DNA of 38,290 nucleotides from an uncultured Clostridia bacterium (GCA_947624625.1 CANQLD010000007.1:1-38290), one strand, 5' to 3'; counted from the stretch's first letter, positions 18,859 to 27,688 are shown. The notes: a model not told the origin generated them from the letters alone. Translations and numbers: made by a program.

Positions 18859-20709
18859 TTATTTATATGAAAATATTCTAATTGAATTAAGTATTGTAAT
18901 TAGTGCTACACCAACATCTGCAAAGATTGCAAGCCACATAGAAATAGATAAGAAGCCACTTAAACATAATAACAAAACTTTAACTACTATTGCAAAAATG
19001 ATATTTTCTTCTATAACTTTTTTTGTTTTTTTAGCTATTTTTATAGCATCTACTAATTTAGAAGGTTCGTCAGACATTATAACAATATCAGAAGTTTCAA
19101 TTGCAATATCTGAACCTTTTCCCATTGCTATTCCTATATCTGCAAGTGAAAGTACAGGAGAATCATTAATTCCATCACCTAAATATGCTATTTTATCATT
19201 GCCGTTTTCTTTTTTTATTTCATTAAATATATTTACTTTTTCTTCAGGCAATAATTTAGCATATACTTTGTCAATATTTATTTTTTTAGCAATATCATTT
19301 GCTATATCTTCATTATCTCCTGTTAACATTATAGTTTGCTTTATTCCAAGTTTTTTTAGATTTGCAACTATATTTAAAGAATCTTCTTTTAATTTATCAG
19401 ATAATATTAAATAACCTTCACAAATATTATTTATTGCTAAATAGATAACTGTTCCAACTTCTTTTACCTCAGGTGTTTTAATATTATTTTCTTGCATTAA
19501 TTTGTAATTACCACAATATATTTCACCTTGTTTAGTTTTAGCTTTTATTCCCTTTCCTGCTATTTCCTCGTGCGAAACTATTTCATTTGTATCTATCTTA
19601 CCGCTATAATAATTTAAAACTGACTTTGCTATATAATGATTTGAAAAACTTTCACAAATTGCAATTTTTTCTATAATTTCATCTTCTTTTAAATTACCAT
19701 AAGAATTAGTCTTTGTAACTTCAAACATCCCTTTTGTAAGTGTGCCAGTTTTATCAAATACTATCTCTTTTATTTCAGTTAAAATGTCTATATACTTACT
19801 TCCTTTTACAAGTATTCCTTTTTTTGAACTCGCACCAATACCAACAAAAAAGCCAAGTGGAATAGATATTACAAGTGCACAAGGACAAGAAATAACTAAA
19901 AATGTAAATGCTTTATGCAAGGCAACATTTAATGAAATATTAGCAAAAACAGGTAAAACGGCAATAAAGATTGCTATTAAAATTACAATTGGAGTATAAA
20001 TTTTAGCAAATCTTGTTATAAATCTTTCTGTATCAGATTTCTTTTTATTTGCAGATTCAATTAATTCTATTATTCTTGAAACAGTTGAATTTTCAAAGGT
20101 TTTTGTTACTTTTGCTTCAATTACAGCACCAATATTTATTGAGCCTGATAGAACTTGGTCATTTTTTTTAAGTGATATAGGTTTGCTTTCACCATTTAAT
20201 GCTGACATATCAAATTCGCACTCATCACTTAGCAAAACACTATCTACAGGTACTTTTTCCCCTGTTTTTACTATTATAACATCCCCTACTTTAAGTTCTT
20301 CTGGTTTAATAGTTTTTACTTCGTTTCCTCTTTTTATATTTGCAATATTTGCTCTAATATCAATAGCAGACGATATCTTTTTTTTAGATTTGTCTACTGC
20401 CATATCTTGCAAGAATTCTCCAATTTTGTATAGCAAAATAACTGCTATTGCCTCTATATATTCATTAATTGCAAATGCACCTATTGTAGCTACTACCATC
20501 AAAAAGTTTTCATCAAACATATCTTTTTTAAATAGTTTTTTTATAGCTTTTACTAAAATGTCATATCCAATTAAAAGATAACTTGCTATATACAAAATAA
20601 CTGATAGATTTTCTTGCTTTATAAATAACGCAAATAAAGCTAATATAACTCCTAAAAACACAAAAACGTAGTTCATAAAATCATTATTTTTTTCATTACT
20701 CTTGCTCAT
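18859..20709 (-). CDS. P1B-type heavy-metal ATPase (Zn/Cd/Pb type, CPC motif), no N-terminal HMA domain
   Basis: ISCPCALVISIPLG, DKTGTLTKG, MLTGDNEDIA, GDGINDSPVLSLADIGIAMG. Confidence 0.94.
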   Translation of the reverse strand: MSKSNEKNNDFMNYVFVFLGVILALFALFIKQENLSVILYIASYLLIGYDILVKAIKKLFKKDMFDENFLMVVATIGAFAINEYIEAIAVILLYKIGEFLQDMAVDKSKKKISSAIDIRANIANIKRGNEVKTIKPEELKVGDVIIVKTGEKVPVDSVLLSDECEFDMSALNGESKPISLKKNDQVLSGSINIGAVIEAKVTKTFENSTVSRIIELIESANKKKSDTERFITRFAKIYTPIVILIAIFIAVLPVFANISLNVALHKAFTFLVISCPCALVISIPLGFFVGIGASSKKGILVKGSKYIDILTEIKEIVFDKTGTLTKGMFEVTKTNSYGNLKEDEIIEKIAICESFSNHYIAKSVLNYYSGKIDTNEIVSHEEIAGKGIKAKTKQGEIYCGNYKLMQENNIKTPEVKEVGTVIYLAINNICEGYLILSDKLKEDSLNIVANLKKLGIKQTIMLTGDNEDIANDIAKKINIDKVYAKLLPEEKVNIFNEIKKENGNDKIAYLGDGINDSPVLSLADIGIAMGKGSDIAIETSDIVIMSDEPSKLVDAIKIAKKTKKVIEENIIFAIVVKVLLLCLSGFLSISMWLAIFADVGVALITILNSIRIFSYK

Positions 20710-20710
20710 A

Positions 20711-21031
20711 TTATGCCTCCTTTATATGTTCAGTTACTAAATTTAATATTTTTTCAATATGTTCATCATCTAAAGTATAATATACTTCTTTTCCTTCTTT
20801 TCTTGATTTAATAAGGCGAGCTTGTTTTAATGTTTTCAATTGATGTGATACTGCAGATTGTGTCATATCTACTTTTTCAGCCAAATGATTTACACACATT
20901 TCATTTTCCATCATACAGTACAATATTTTAATTCTTGAACTATCAGAAAACATTTTAAAAGTATCAGCAAGTTCAATTATCATATCATCAGATGGTATAT
21001 ACACTTCTTTTTTACATTTATCTTCTTTCAT
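20711..21031 (-). CDS. ArsR/SmtB-family metalloregulator
   Basis: wHTH MTQSAVSHQLKTLKQARLIKSRKEGKEVYYTL; C-terminal DxHx10Hx2E alpha5 metal site. Confidence 0.95.
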   Translation of the reverse strand: MKEDKCKKEVYIPSDDMIIELADTFKMFSDSSRIKILYCMMENEMCVNHLAEKVDMTQSAVSHQLKTLKQARLIKSRKEGKEVYYTLDDEHIEKILNLVTEHIKEA

Positions 21032-21048
21032 AATATTCCTCCATAAAT

Positions 21049-21106
21049 ATTATATGAATAATTGTTCATATATTCATATAATATCATAAAAAAATTTCAA
21101 TGTCAA
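21049..21106 (-). promoter_or_regulatory. ArsR-P-ATPase promoter/operator
   Basis: TTGACA (plus 21101-21106), 17-bp spacer, TATTAT (plus 21078-21083). Perfect 12-bp inverted repeats ATTATATGAATA 21049-21060 / TATTCATATAAT 21071-21082 with an internal third half-site TTCATAT. Confidence 0.85.
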
Positions 21107-21107
21107 C

Positions 21108-21153
21108 AAAAAAATTAGGTTTGTATCAATTATGGTACAAAACTAATTTTTTT
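21108..21153 (-). terminator. intrinsic terminator of the BspA-like gene
   Basis: AAAAAAATTAG.TTTGTA...TACAAA.CTAATTTTTTT. Confidence 0.8.
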
Positions 21154-21166
21154 ACTATATATTCTA

Positions 21167-22771
21167 TTAACTTACTAGTTTTCCTTTTTTTACATTTTTT
21201 GAACCTGTTTTTATCATTTCGTCTACTAAATCTGATGTTTCAGATGTATAATTTACTATTATTTCTGCACCACTTGCTGTTGCAGCACCTCCAAACATAC
21301 CATCATATGATGTGACTTCAGCATTTCTTATAGTTATATTAGTTTTTATTTTTTGACATACCCAAAACATATTACTCATATTTGTTACACTACTTGTATC
21401 AAATCTTTCTCCCAAATTTAAACTTGTTAAATTACTACATCCATTAAACATATTATTCATATCTGTTACACTGCTTGTATCAAATTTTTCTCCTAGGTTT
21501 AAACTTGTTAGACTACTACAAGAATTAAACATATGATGCATACTTATTACATTACTTGTATCAAAGCTACTCAAATCTAAGCTTGTTAAACTACTACAGC
21601 CATTAAACATTAAATCCATATTTTCTATAGCACTTATATTAAATTTATTACTATAATTTATGCTTTTTAATTTATTACATTGTTGAAACATATGCCTCAT
21701 ATTTTTTACTTTGCTTAAATCTAAGTTACTAAAATCTAAACTTATTAAACTTCTACATCCACAAAACATCATATACATATCTGTTACACTACTTGTATTA
21801 AATTTTTTCCCTAAATTTACACTTATTAAGTTACTACATCCCCAAAACATACTATCCATATTTATTACATTTTTTGTATCTAAATTACTTAAATCTAAAT
21901 TTGTTAAACTAGCACATCCATAAAACATATGCATCATATTTGTTACATTACTTGTATCTAAATTACTTAAATCTAAACTTATTAAACTACTACATCCAGA
22001 AAACATATATAACATAGTTGTTACACTACTTGTAACAAATTTATCTCCTAGATTTAAATTTGTCAAGCTACTACAACCGTCAAACATACTATTCATAAAC
22101 ATTACATTACTTGTATCTAATACATTTATATCTATCTCTTTTGCTTTTGAAAAACCACTAAACATAGCCCTTGAATCTTTATTTGCTATTATTTTTCCAT
22201 TCCCACCTATTATTAATTCATAGCCTTCATTTCCATCATCCACTATCCAAGCCATTACTGAACCATTATTTTTTTCTGATACATCCCAAGATTTTATTGC
22301 ATCTTTTGACACCTTATTATTTGTTATTAACTTAATCTTAGTTATTTTTTTCCTATATTCTTCAGTATGAAAATCTTCATTTCCGTGATTCCACCAAACT
22401 TTTAATACAGAATCATTCGGATTTCCTATTATATAATCCATACTTTCTGCTATTTCTTGTTTTTTCTTATCTTTTCCTAAATATGCTAGTCCTACATCAA
22501 ATGCTTGTATTTCGCCTGTATAATTTTTATGCACTACACCCACATAATCTTCTTCTTTTATTTTGCTTTTATCTCCTTTGTATTTTATCATTAAGTCACC
22601 TTGTCTTATTCCATATGCATTTTTTATTTCTTGCAAATCGCTTCTAAATGTCGCCTCTTTAGCATTATCCATTGGACTATTATATATTACTGTATTTATT
22701 ATTGATGCTGCAAGTATTATTATTACTACTATTGTTATTAACATCACTATTAAACTTATTCCTTTTTTCAT
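21167..22771 (-). CDS. pilin-like N-terminus fused to BspA/DUF285 leucine-rich repeats, surface adhesin candidate
   Basis: N-terminal MKKGISLIVMLITIVVIIILAASII; about nine MF.GCSSLTSLDLSNLDTSNVTNM-type repeats. Confidence 0.9.
   Translation of the reverse strand: MKKGISLIVMLITIVVIIILAASIINTVIYNSPMDNAKEATFRSDLQEIKNAYGIRQGDLMIKYKGDKSKIKEEDYVGVVHKNYTGEIQAFDVGLAYLGKDKKKQEIAESMDYIIGNPNDSVLKVWWNHGNEDFHTEEYRKKITKIKLITNNKVSKDAIKSWDVSEKNNGSVMAWIVDDGNEGYELIIGGNGKIIANKDSRAMFSGFSKAKEIDINVLDTSNVMFMNSMFDGCSSLTNLNLGDKFVTSSVTTMLYMFSGCSSLISLDLSNLDTSNVTNMMHMFYGCASLTNLDLSNLDTKNVINMDSMFWGCSNLISVNLGKKFNTSSVTDMYMMFCGCRSLISLDFSNLDLSKVKNMRHMFQQCNKLKSINYSNKFNISAIENMDLMFNGCSSLTSLDLSSFDTSNVISMHHMFNSCSSLTSLNLGEKFDTSSVTDMNNMFNGCSNLTSLNLGERFDTSSVTNMSNMFWVCQKIKTNITIRNAEVTSYDGMFGGAATASGAEIIVNYTSETSDLVDEMIKTGSKNVKKGKLVS
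21346..22129 (-). repeat. in-gene BspA/DUF285 repeat block with alternating sub-types
   Basis: Units SLDLSNLDTSNVTNM..MF.GC and SLNLGEKFDTSSVTDM..MF.GC, about 23-25 aa each; block bounds approximate. Confidence 0.85.
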
Positions 22772-22804
22772 ATACCTTTCCTCCTTACTTAAATTTAAAG
22801 ACGC

Positions 22805-22852
22805 AAAGCCAGTGCTAGAATATTTTACCCATATTCTAACACTGGCTTTTTT
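22805..22852. promoter_or_regulatory. 19-bp-stem hairpin between the ATAC mini-ORF and the BspA-like gene; T6 tail on the plus strand only
   Basis: AAAGCCAGTGCTAGAATAT / ATATTCTAACACTGGCTTT, one mispair (G.U in RNA on minus), 7-nt loop. Confidence 0.85.
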
Positions 22853-22873
22853 AACCTATTTATTTTTTTAATA

Positions 22874-22939
22874 TTATCTAGTATGTATGTATGTATGTAT
22901 GTATGTATGTATGTATGTATGTATGTATAGTGTATTCAT
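22874..22939 (-). CDS. 21-codon leader ORF MNTLYIHTYIHTYIHTYIHTR containing (ATAC)12
   Basis: SD AAAGGAG, 8-nt spacing, ATG at 22939, stop TAA at 22876-22874; SD and start identical in copy 1. Confidence 0.55.
   Translation of the reverse strand: MNTLYIHTYIHTYIHTYIHTR
22881..22928. repeat. (GTAT)12 / (ATAC)12 tetranucleotide microsatellite
   Basis: 48 uninterrupted bases. Confidence 0.97.
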
Positions 22940-22996
22940 ATTTTTAACTCCTTTAGTTTACATATTTTATTTTGCTTTATCTTAACTTCTATGTTT

Positions 22997-23025
22997 ATTC
23001 TACTACATTTTTTCTTTTTTTACAA
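22997..23025 (-). promoter_or_regulatory. SigA-type promoter of repeat cassette copy 2 (TTGTAA-N17-TAGAAT)
   Basis: Same hexamers and spacing as copy 1 despite spacer divergence. Confidence 0.55.
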
Positions 23026-23102
23026 TAGCTAATAACTTTATTAATATTAAAAATGAGTGAAATAATTTCACCCATTTTTAATTAAAAGCTTTTTATATTT
23101 TT

Positions 23103-23594
23103 TTAACCATATGCTGCCATTTCTACAACTACAAGTATAAACAGAAGCATAACATAAACAAATATTGGTGTAAGTACTAAAACTAGTAACTCCCATACAT
23201 ATGAAATTTTATCTCTCTTTACAGAAATCTGTATATTTCCGTCTTTTTGATATATCTCTCCATTTATTTTATCTTTATCATACGTCAAATATATTTTTTT
23301 AACATTACCATCATTATCAAAAATCCGTTGAACATTAAGTGACCTTTTTTTTAATTCGTCTACATCTATTAAGTTAATATCTTCAGTATCCTTAACAATA
23401 TTATTAATATCTGTTTCTATTCTCTTGCAATTTTCCTTATCAAATGAAATGACATTACCAAACACATTAAATTTTGCATATAGACCACAAAAAACTAACA
23501 CTACAAAAATAAAAAAAGTAACTAAAAATGTTATACAATATTTAGTGTTATTTTCTTTTATCCCTTCAACATAGCTCTTTATTATTTTAATCAT
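23103..23594 (-). CDS. hypothetical double-TM protein, 163 aa
   Basis: ORF with SD; TM-soluble-TM layout; resembles the 23614 ORF. Confidence 0.8.
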   Translation of the reverse strand: MIKIIKSYVEGIKENNTKYCITFLVTFFIFVVLVFCGLYAKFNVFGNVISFDKENCKRIETDINNIVKDTEDINLIDVDELKKRSLNVQRIFDNDGNVKKIYLTYDKDKINGEIYQKDGNIQISVKRDKISYVWELLVLVLTPIFVYVMLLFILVVVEMAAYG

Positions 23595-23613
23595 TTTTAT
23601 TCTCCTTTCTTCT

Positions 23614-24084
23614 TTATATATTTAATACACGAGAACACCATAATAAGAAAATATAAATTATAAATGGAAAAGCGAAAAAGATTAAGAATAATACATCAAC
23701 AAAATAACCAAATTTATTATTTACTTTTATTTCATAGTAATTTCTTGCTGGAAAAATATTTACTTTTATCTTTGCATTATTTTTTCTCAAATTAATTTCA
23801 TTTACATTATGATTTGAATTATATGAAGCTTCAACTTTGCAATTTCTTTTTTCAAATTCACTATAATCTATTTCGTAATAATTATCTGTTAATTCAAGTA
23901 CTTCCTTTACTACAATTTTTAATTTATCAATATCTTTTTTATAATAATCAAAAAAGCTATTAGTATTACCTGTTAGTGTAATTCCAGATAATAAAATCAA
24001 ATCAAATAAAATTATAAAAATAATGCCAGCTTTAATATGATGTTTTTCATAGAATTTTTTAATCCGCTTAAAAATCCCAATCAT
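23614..24084 (-). CDS. hypothetical double-TM protein, 156 aa
   Basis: ORF with SD; TM-soluble-TM layout; tandem paralogue of the 23103 ORF. Confidence 0.8.
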   Translation of the reverse strand: MIGIFKRIKKFYEKHHIKAGIIFIILFDLILLSGITLTGNTNSFFDYYKKDIDKLKIVVKEVLELTDNYYEIDYSEFEKRNCKVEASYNSNHNVNEINLRKNNAKIKVNIFPARNYYEIKVNNKFGYFVDVLFLIFFAFPFIIYIFLLWCSRVLNI

Positions 24085-24180
24085 ATTGTACTCTCCTCTT
24101 TTCTATTTAGAACTAAGTTTTCACTCTATATGCTTAACATTATATCATTTTGTCGCTATTATGTCAACATAACATTTCGT

Positions 24181-25434
24181 TTATTTCACTATACTTTCTA
24201 TTTCAATTTTTCTATGATGCTTTATTGGTTCCCACTCGTATTTTCTATTAAATAGACAAATTATATTTATAGGTATCCAAGAAAGCATAAAAATTGAAAG
24301 AGTAAATACTCCTTTTATAGTGTCCTTTATCTTTTTCCTTTCTACTATTACAACAAACAGTGATATTAATATACTTATAGCATAGCCTAGAGCTATTGAG
24401 AAAAATTTATTATCATACATATACCTTACTGTATCATATACTTGGATTCCAAATAAGCTATATAGCATTAAAAGAAGTATAACAATAAAAGATAATACTT
24501 GTATAACTGGTGCCAAAAAGAATAGTGCCATATCAAAGCATTGTGGTACTTTTTCTTTTACCCATTTTTTTAATAATTTAAATGAATAATGATATAAACA
24601 TTGGAAAGTACCAAAAGACCAACGTTTTCGTTGTTTCCACGATTCTTTGTAGCTTAAAGGTTGTTCATCATAAGTAATTGCTGATTTAACAAATACAATT
24701 CTTTGATTATTCAATGCACATTGTGCAGCAAATTCTATATCTTCAGTCATTGTAATAGTATTAAATCCTTGAGTTTCTATTACTTCTTTTGCTACCATAA
24801 ATCCTGTGCCATTAATGGAAGATGACCAGCACATATTCATCCTTGCTCTATTAAAAAAATAATTTTGTACAAAGTAAAATAATGAATAACAGCTTGATAT
24901 CCACGTATCAGAAGGATTTTTGCTATCTCTATACCCTTGTGCTACTTTATAACCAGAGCACATTACATCATTCATTCTTTTTATAAAATCAGGATGAACA
25001 ATATTATCTGCATCAAATACAATATATCCGTCATAATTAAAATTACTATTTAAATATTTAAAAGCAAATCGCAAAGCTTCACCTTTTGAGTTAATTTCAT
25101 CTAAACAATTAATTATCTTTGCTTTATTTTCTATTGCTATTTTTTCGGTATTATCTATACAATTATTTGGCAATACAAACACATCATACAACTCTTTTGG
25201 ATAGTTTTGTTTATTTAAACTATATAAAAGATTACCGATTACTTTTTCTTCATTTCTAGCCGCAATTACAACCGCAAATTTACATCTTGAATCGTAGTTT
25301 TTAATTTTATTTTTCTTTTTAGTAAAAAAAGCAAACATACCTGTTATTATATAATAAAGTGCATATAATATTATAATAGTATCTAAACTATAGTATAATA
25401 TTTTAAGCAATGCCTTAAAAAATTCTATCGACAT
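24181..25434 (-). CDS. family 2 glycosyltransferase, membrane-bound
   Basis: VVIAARNEEKVIGNLLYSLNKQNYP, FDADNIVHPDF, TEDIEFAAQ, QRKRWSFG and TM helices. Confidence 0.92.
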   Translation of the reverse strand: MSIEFFKALLKILYYSLDTIIILYALYYIITGMFAFFTKKKNKIKNYDSRCKFAVVIAARNEEKVIGNLLYSLNKQNYPKELYDVFVLPNNCIDNTEKIAIENKAKIINCLDEINSKGEALRFAFKYLNSNFNYDGYIVFDADNIVHPDFIKRMNDVMCSGYKVAQGYRDSKNPSDTWISSCYSLFYFVQNYFFNRARMNMCWSSSINGTGFMVAKEVIETQGFNTITMTEDIEFAAQCALNNQRIVFVKSAITYDEQPLSYKESWKQRKRWSFGTFQCLYHYSFKLLKKWVKEKVPQCFDMALFFLAPVIQVLSFIVILLLMLYSLFGIQVYDTVRYMYDNKFFSIALGYAISILISLFVVIVERKKIKDTIKGVFTLSIFMLSWIPINIICLFNRKYEWEPIKHHRKIEIESIVK

Positions 25435-25509
25435 ATTTAACCACCTTTATTTAAATTAAATTTTGTATATTAATAGTTTATGTCGATATATTAAATTATA
25501 TTTATAAAA

Positions 25510-25552
25510 AAAAAGAAAGCCACATTTAATTATGCAACTTTCTTAATTTTTT
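25510..25552 (-). terminator. terminator of the pilin-like operon
   Basis: AAGAAAG...CTTTCTT hairpin followed by a T9 run on the minus strand. Confidence 0.7.
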
Positions 25553-25556
25553 TAAT

Positions 25557-26615
25557 TTAACTCATTTTCGAATCTAATAATACAACATCAAAATTTCCTG
25601 CATTATCCTCTATATATACTGTTATTTTACTATATCCTTCTTTTATTAAAATCATATCATTAGTAACTTCTACTCCATATATTTCAAAATGTGATTTTGC
25701 TATATTTTTATCACTAAAATCTCCATAGTCATATTTAACCATCTTTATTCCACTTAAGTTATCATTTTTTCCTGTAATTTGCATATAGCCTATACTATCT
25801 CCACTAGGATGAGCCACTTTTTCATTGTTAATTGATATAGTTGGTGCTTGATTATCAACATTATCCACTACATATTTTGTAGTTCTTTCTTCCCTAGTTA
25901 AATATTCAGTATACTTAACTGTTATTTCATAGTTTCCTTCTTTACTTACTTCATATATATTATTTCCTTTTGAATCTGTAGTAACTACTGTAAATATTTC
26001 ACTTCCAACACTTACTACAACATCACTAAAAATATTTGGCACTTTTACTTTTACATTTACACTTTTTGCCCAACTAGTAGAACTTGGTTCAAAAATCACT
26101 ACAGAAGATGATACATTATTATTTTCATTATTATAATTTAGTAAGAATGAAATATCATCTGTTAGAGTATAATACATTTCATTTCCTATTTTTAAACCTT
26201 TTGCGTAATACACTTTTCCAGTTTTTTGTGATAAAACATATATATCATTTGCACCATATTTTCCAGTACCATATTTTAAGTCTTCTATATCTATCTTATC
26301 ATAATCTATCTCATATAATGTTATTTGATTATCTACTAACTCATCACCATTACTTGCAAATTGACTCTTTACTTCATTTGGAAGATTACTGAATGTTATA
26401 ATTTTAGCATCTTTTGTAGGATACGTACTTCCATTTTTAGTATAATATGCTTGGGTAGCAGTTTGTATCATATAAATTTCTGTTCCAAATGAAATCTTTT
26501 TTGAATTATTTATTGTGTTAAATCCTGATATTGTTACTGTAGCAAGTAATATCAAAATAACAGTAATTGACGCAACTAAAGCAATAACAGATATACCCCT
26601 TTTATTTGTTTTCAC
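25557..26615 (-). CDS. pilin-like secreted protein with Ig-like C-terminal region, 352 aa
   Basis: N-terminal KRGISVIALVASITVILILLATVTI; DIYVLSQKTGKVYYAKGLKIG; IYIEDNAGNF-like C-terminus. Confidence 0.85.
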   Translation of the reverse strand: MKTNKRGISVIALVASITVILILLATVTISGFNTINNSKKISFGTEIYMIQTATQAYYTKNGSTYPTKDAKIITFSNLPNEVKSQFASNGDELVDNQITLYEIDYDKIDIEDLKYGTGKYGANDIYVLSQKTGKVYYAKGLKIGNEMYYTLTDDISFLLNYNNENNNVSSSVVIFEPSSTSWAKSVNVKVKVPNIFSDVVVSVGSEIFTVVTTDSKGNNIYEVSKEGNYEITVKYTEYLTREERTTKYVVDNVDNQAPTISINNEKVAHPSGDSIGYMQITGKNDNLSGIKMVKYDYGDFSDKNIAKSHFEIYGVEVTNDMILIKEGYSKITVYIEDNAGNFDVVLLDSKMS

Positions 26616-26631
26616 AGGTCAATCCTCCTCT

Positions 26632-27678
26632 TTACACTTTTATTTGAGCTCTTGCAAAATTTCCAGCATTGTCTTCTATATATATAGTTAAATATTCTGT
26701 ACTATCTTTGATTTCAATTATATCTTCATTTAGTTCTATTCCATTTGTCTTAAAATATGTCTCAATGTCACTATCGTCTATGTTTTCTCTTTCATATTTT
26801 ATACATTTTATACCACTTAAATTGTCATTCTTGCTATCTATTTTTACATAGCTATAATTTCCTTCACTTGAATTTAACTCAATTTTATCTGATACTTTAA
26901 GTGTTGGAGCTTCATTATCAAAATTTGACAGACTATAACTTTGTGTTAAAGTTTCTCCATTAGTATTCTGATATGCAACATTTATAGTATAATTTCCCGC
27001 TACATTATCTATTTTGTATTCATAATAATCTCCAACATATGTAGAAGTAGTAAATGGCGAAGATACTCCATTATTAATTATAGTTACGACAACATCTGTG
27101 TACTTATCTGGTACTTTAACTGTAGTTACTATATTTTTATTTGTCCATTCTGTTGTAGATGGTTTAAATGAAATAGAATCTTTTATTATAGCACTTTCAT
27201 CCTTATCAACATAATTTATTCTCTTTTTTAAATCATCAGTAAGTGTAAAATATGTTGTATTTCCAGCTTTTACACCTTTTAAATAGTATACCATACCTGT
27301 TTTTTTAGATACTGCATATATGTCATTACTTGTATTATTTGTTGGATTACCATATGTTGTTTCTATATTTCCAATTAAAGAGTAGTCTAACTCATACATT
27401 AAAACTGTATTATTTACTTTATCTTCATTAGCAAATTGTACCAAATCATTTGCTTTTACATCCTTTAAATCTACTGTGACACTTTCAGAAACAGGATATT
27501 CATTATTCTTGTTATAGTAATTATCCACTGCTTCTTGAACATATGCTATCTCAGTAGCAAATTTAGTTTTAGTAGAGTCATTTGCTACATTAACTATTGC
27601 TACTGTTGCAGTAGTTGCAAATATCATCATTATAACTACTGCAACGGCCACTGTTAAAAATGTTACACCCTTTTTCAT
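26632..27678 (-). CDS. pilin-like secreted protein with Ig-like C-terminal region, 348 aa
   Basis: N-terminal MKKGVTFLTVAVAVVIMMIFATTATVAIV; DIYAVSKKTGMVYYLKGVKAG; NDNLSGIKCIKYE...TIYIEDNAGNF. Confidence 0.85.
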   Translation of the reverse strand: MKKGVTFLTVAVAVVIMMIFATTATVAIVNVANDSTKTKFATEIAYVQEAVDNYYNKNNEYPVSESVTVDLKDVKANDLVQFANEDKVNNTVLMYELDYSLIGNIETTYGNPTNNTSNDIYAVSKKTGMVYYLKGVKAGNTTYFTLTDDLKKRINYVDKDESAIIKDSISFKPSTTEWTNKNIVTTVKVPDKYTDVVVTIINNGVSSPFTTSTYVGDYYEYKIDNVAGNYTINVAYQNTNGETLTQSYSLSNFDNEAPTLKVSDKIELNSSEGNYSYVKIDSKNDNLSGIKCIKYERENIDDSDIETYFKTNGIELNEDIIEIKDSTEYLTIYIEDNAGNFARAQIKV

Positions 27679-27688
27679 AAATTTAACC

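Larger units (their letters stand above)
22881..23040. repeat. dispersed duplication, copy 2 (copy 1 at about 1-140)
   Basis: Near-identical by eye: tatagtgtattcatattt.taactcctttagtttacatatt...ttgctttatcttaac...tttattctacta...tttttacaatag.t.ataactttat. Confidence 0.95.

Noticed and set aside
18998-20581. Several plus-strand ORFs over the P-ATPase (18998, 19742, 20183)
   Set aside because: Antisense to a clear P1B ATPase; the absence of stops is a compositional side effect.
21346-22129. Regularly spaced repeats suggesting a CRISPR array
   Set aside because: They are degenerate, in frame, and encode DUF285 repeats in a long ORF with no unique spacers.
22791-22815. GACGCAAAGCCA on the plus strand resembles part of the c-di-GMP-I riboswitch core
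   Set aside because: The other half (GGCAAACC-type segment and tetraloop hairpin) is missing upstream, and the plus strand leads into no co-oriented gene. The bases are part of the 19-bp hairpin.
22874-22939. The ATAC ORF as the remnant start of a full-length phase-variable protein
   Set aside because: All three frames after the repeat stop before or within the hairpin loop in copy 2, so a long fused protein is not possible there. A leader ORF role fits better. It remains open for copy 1 at the window edge.
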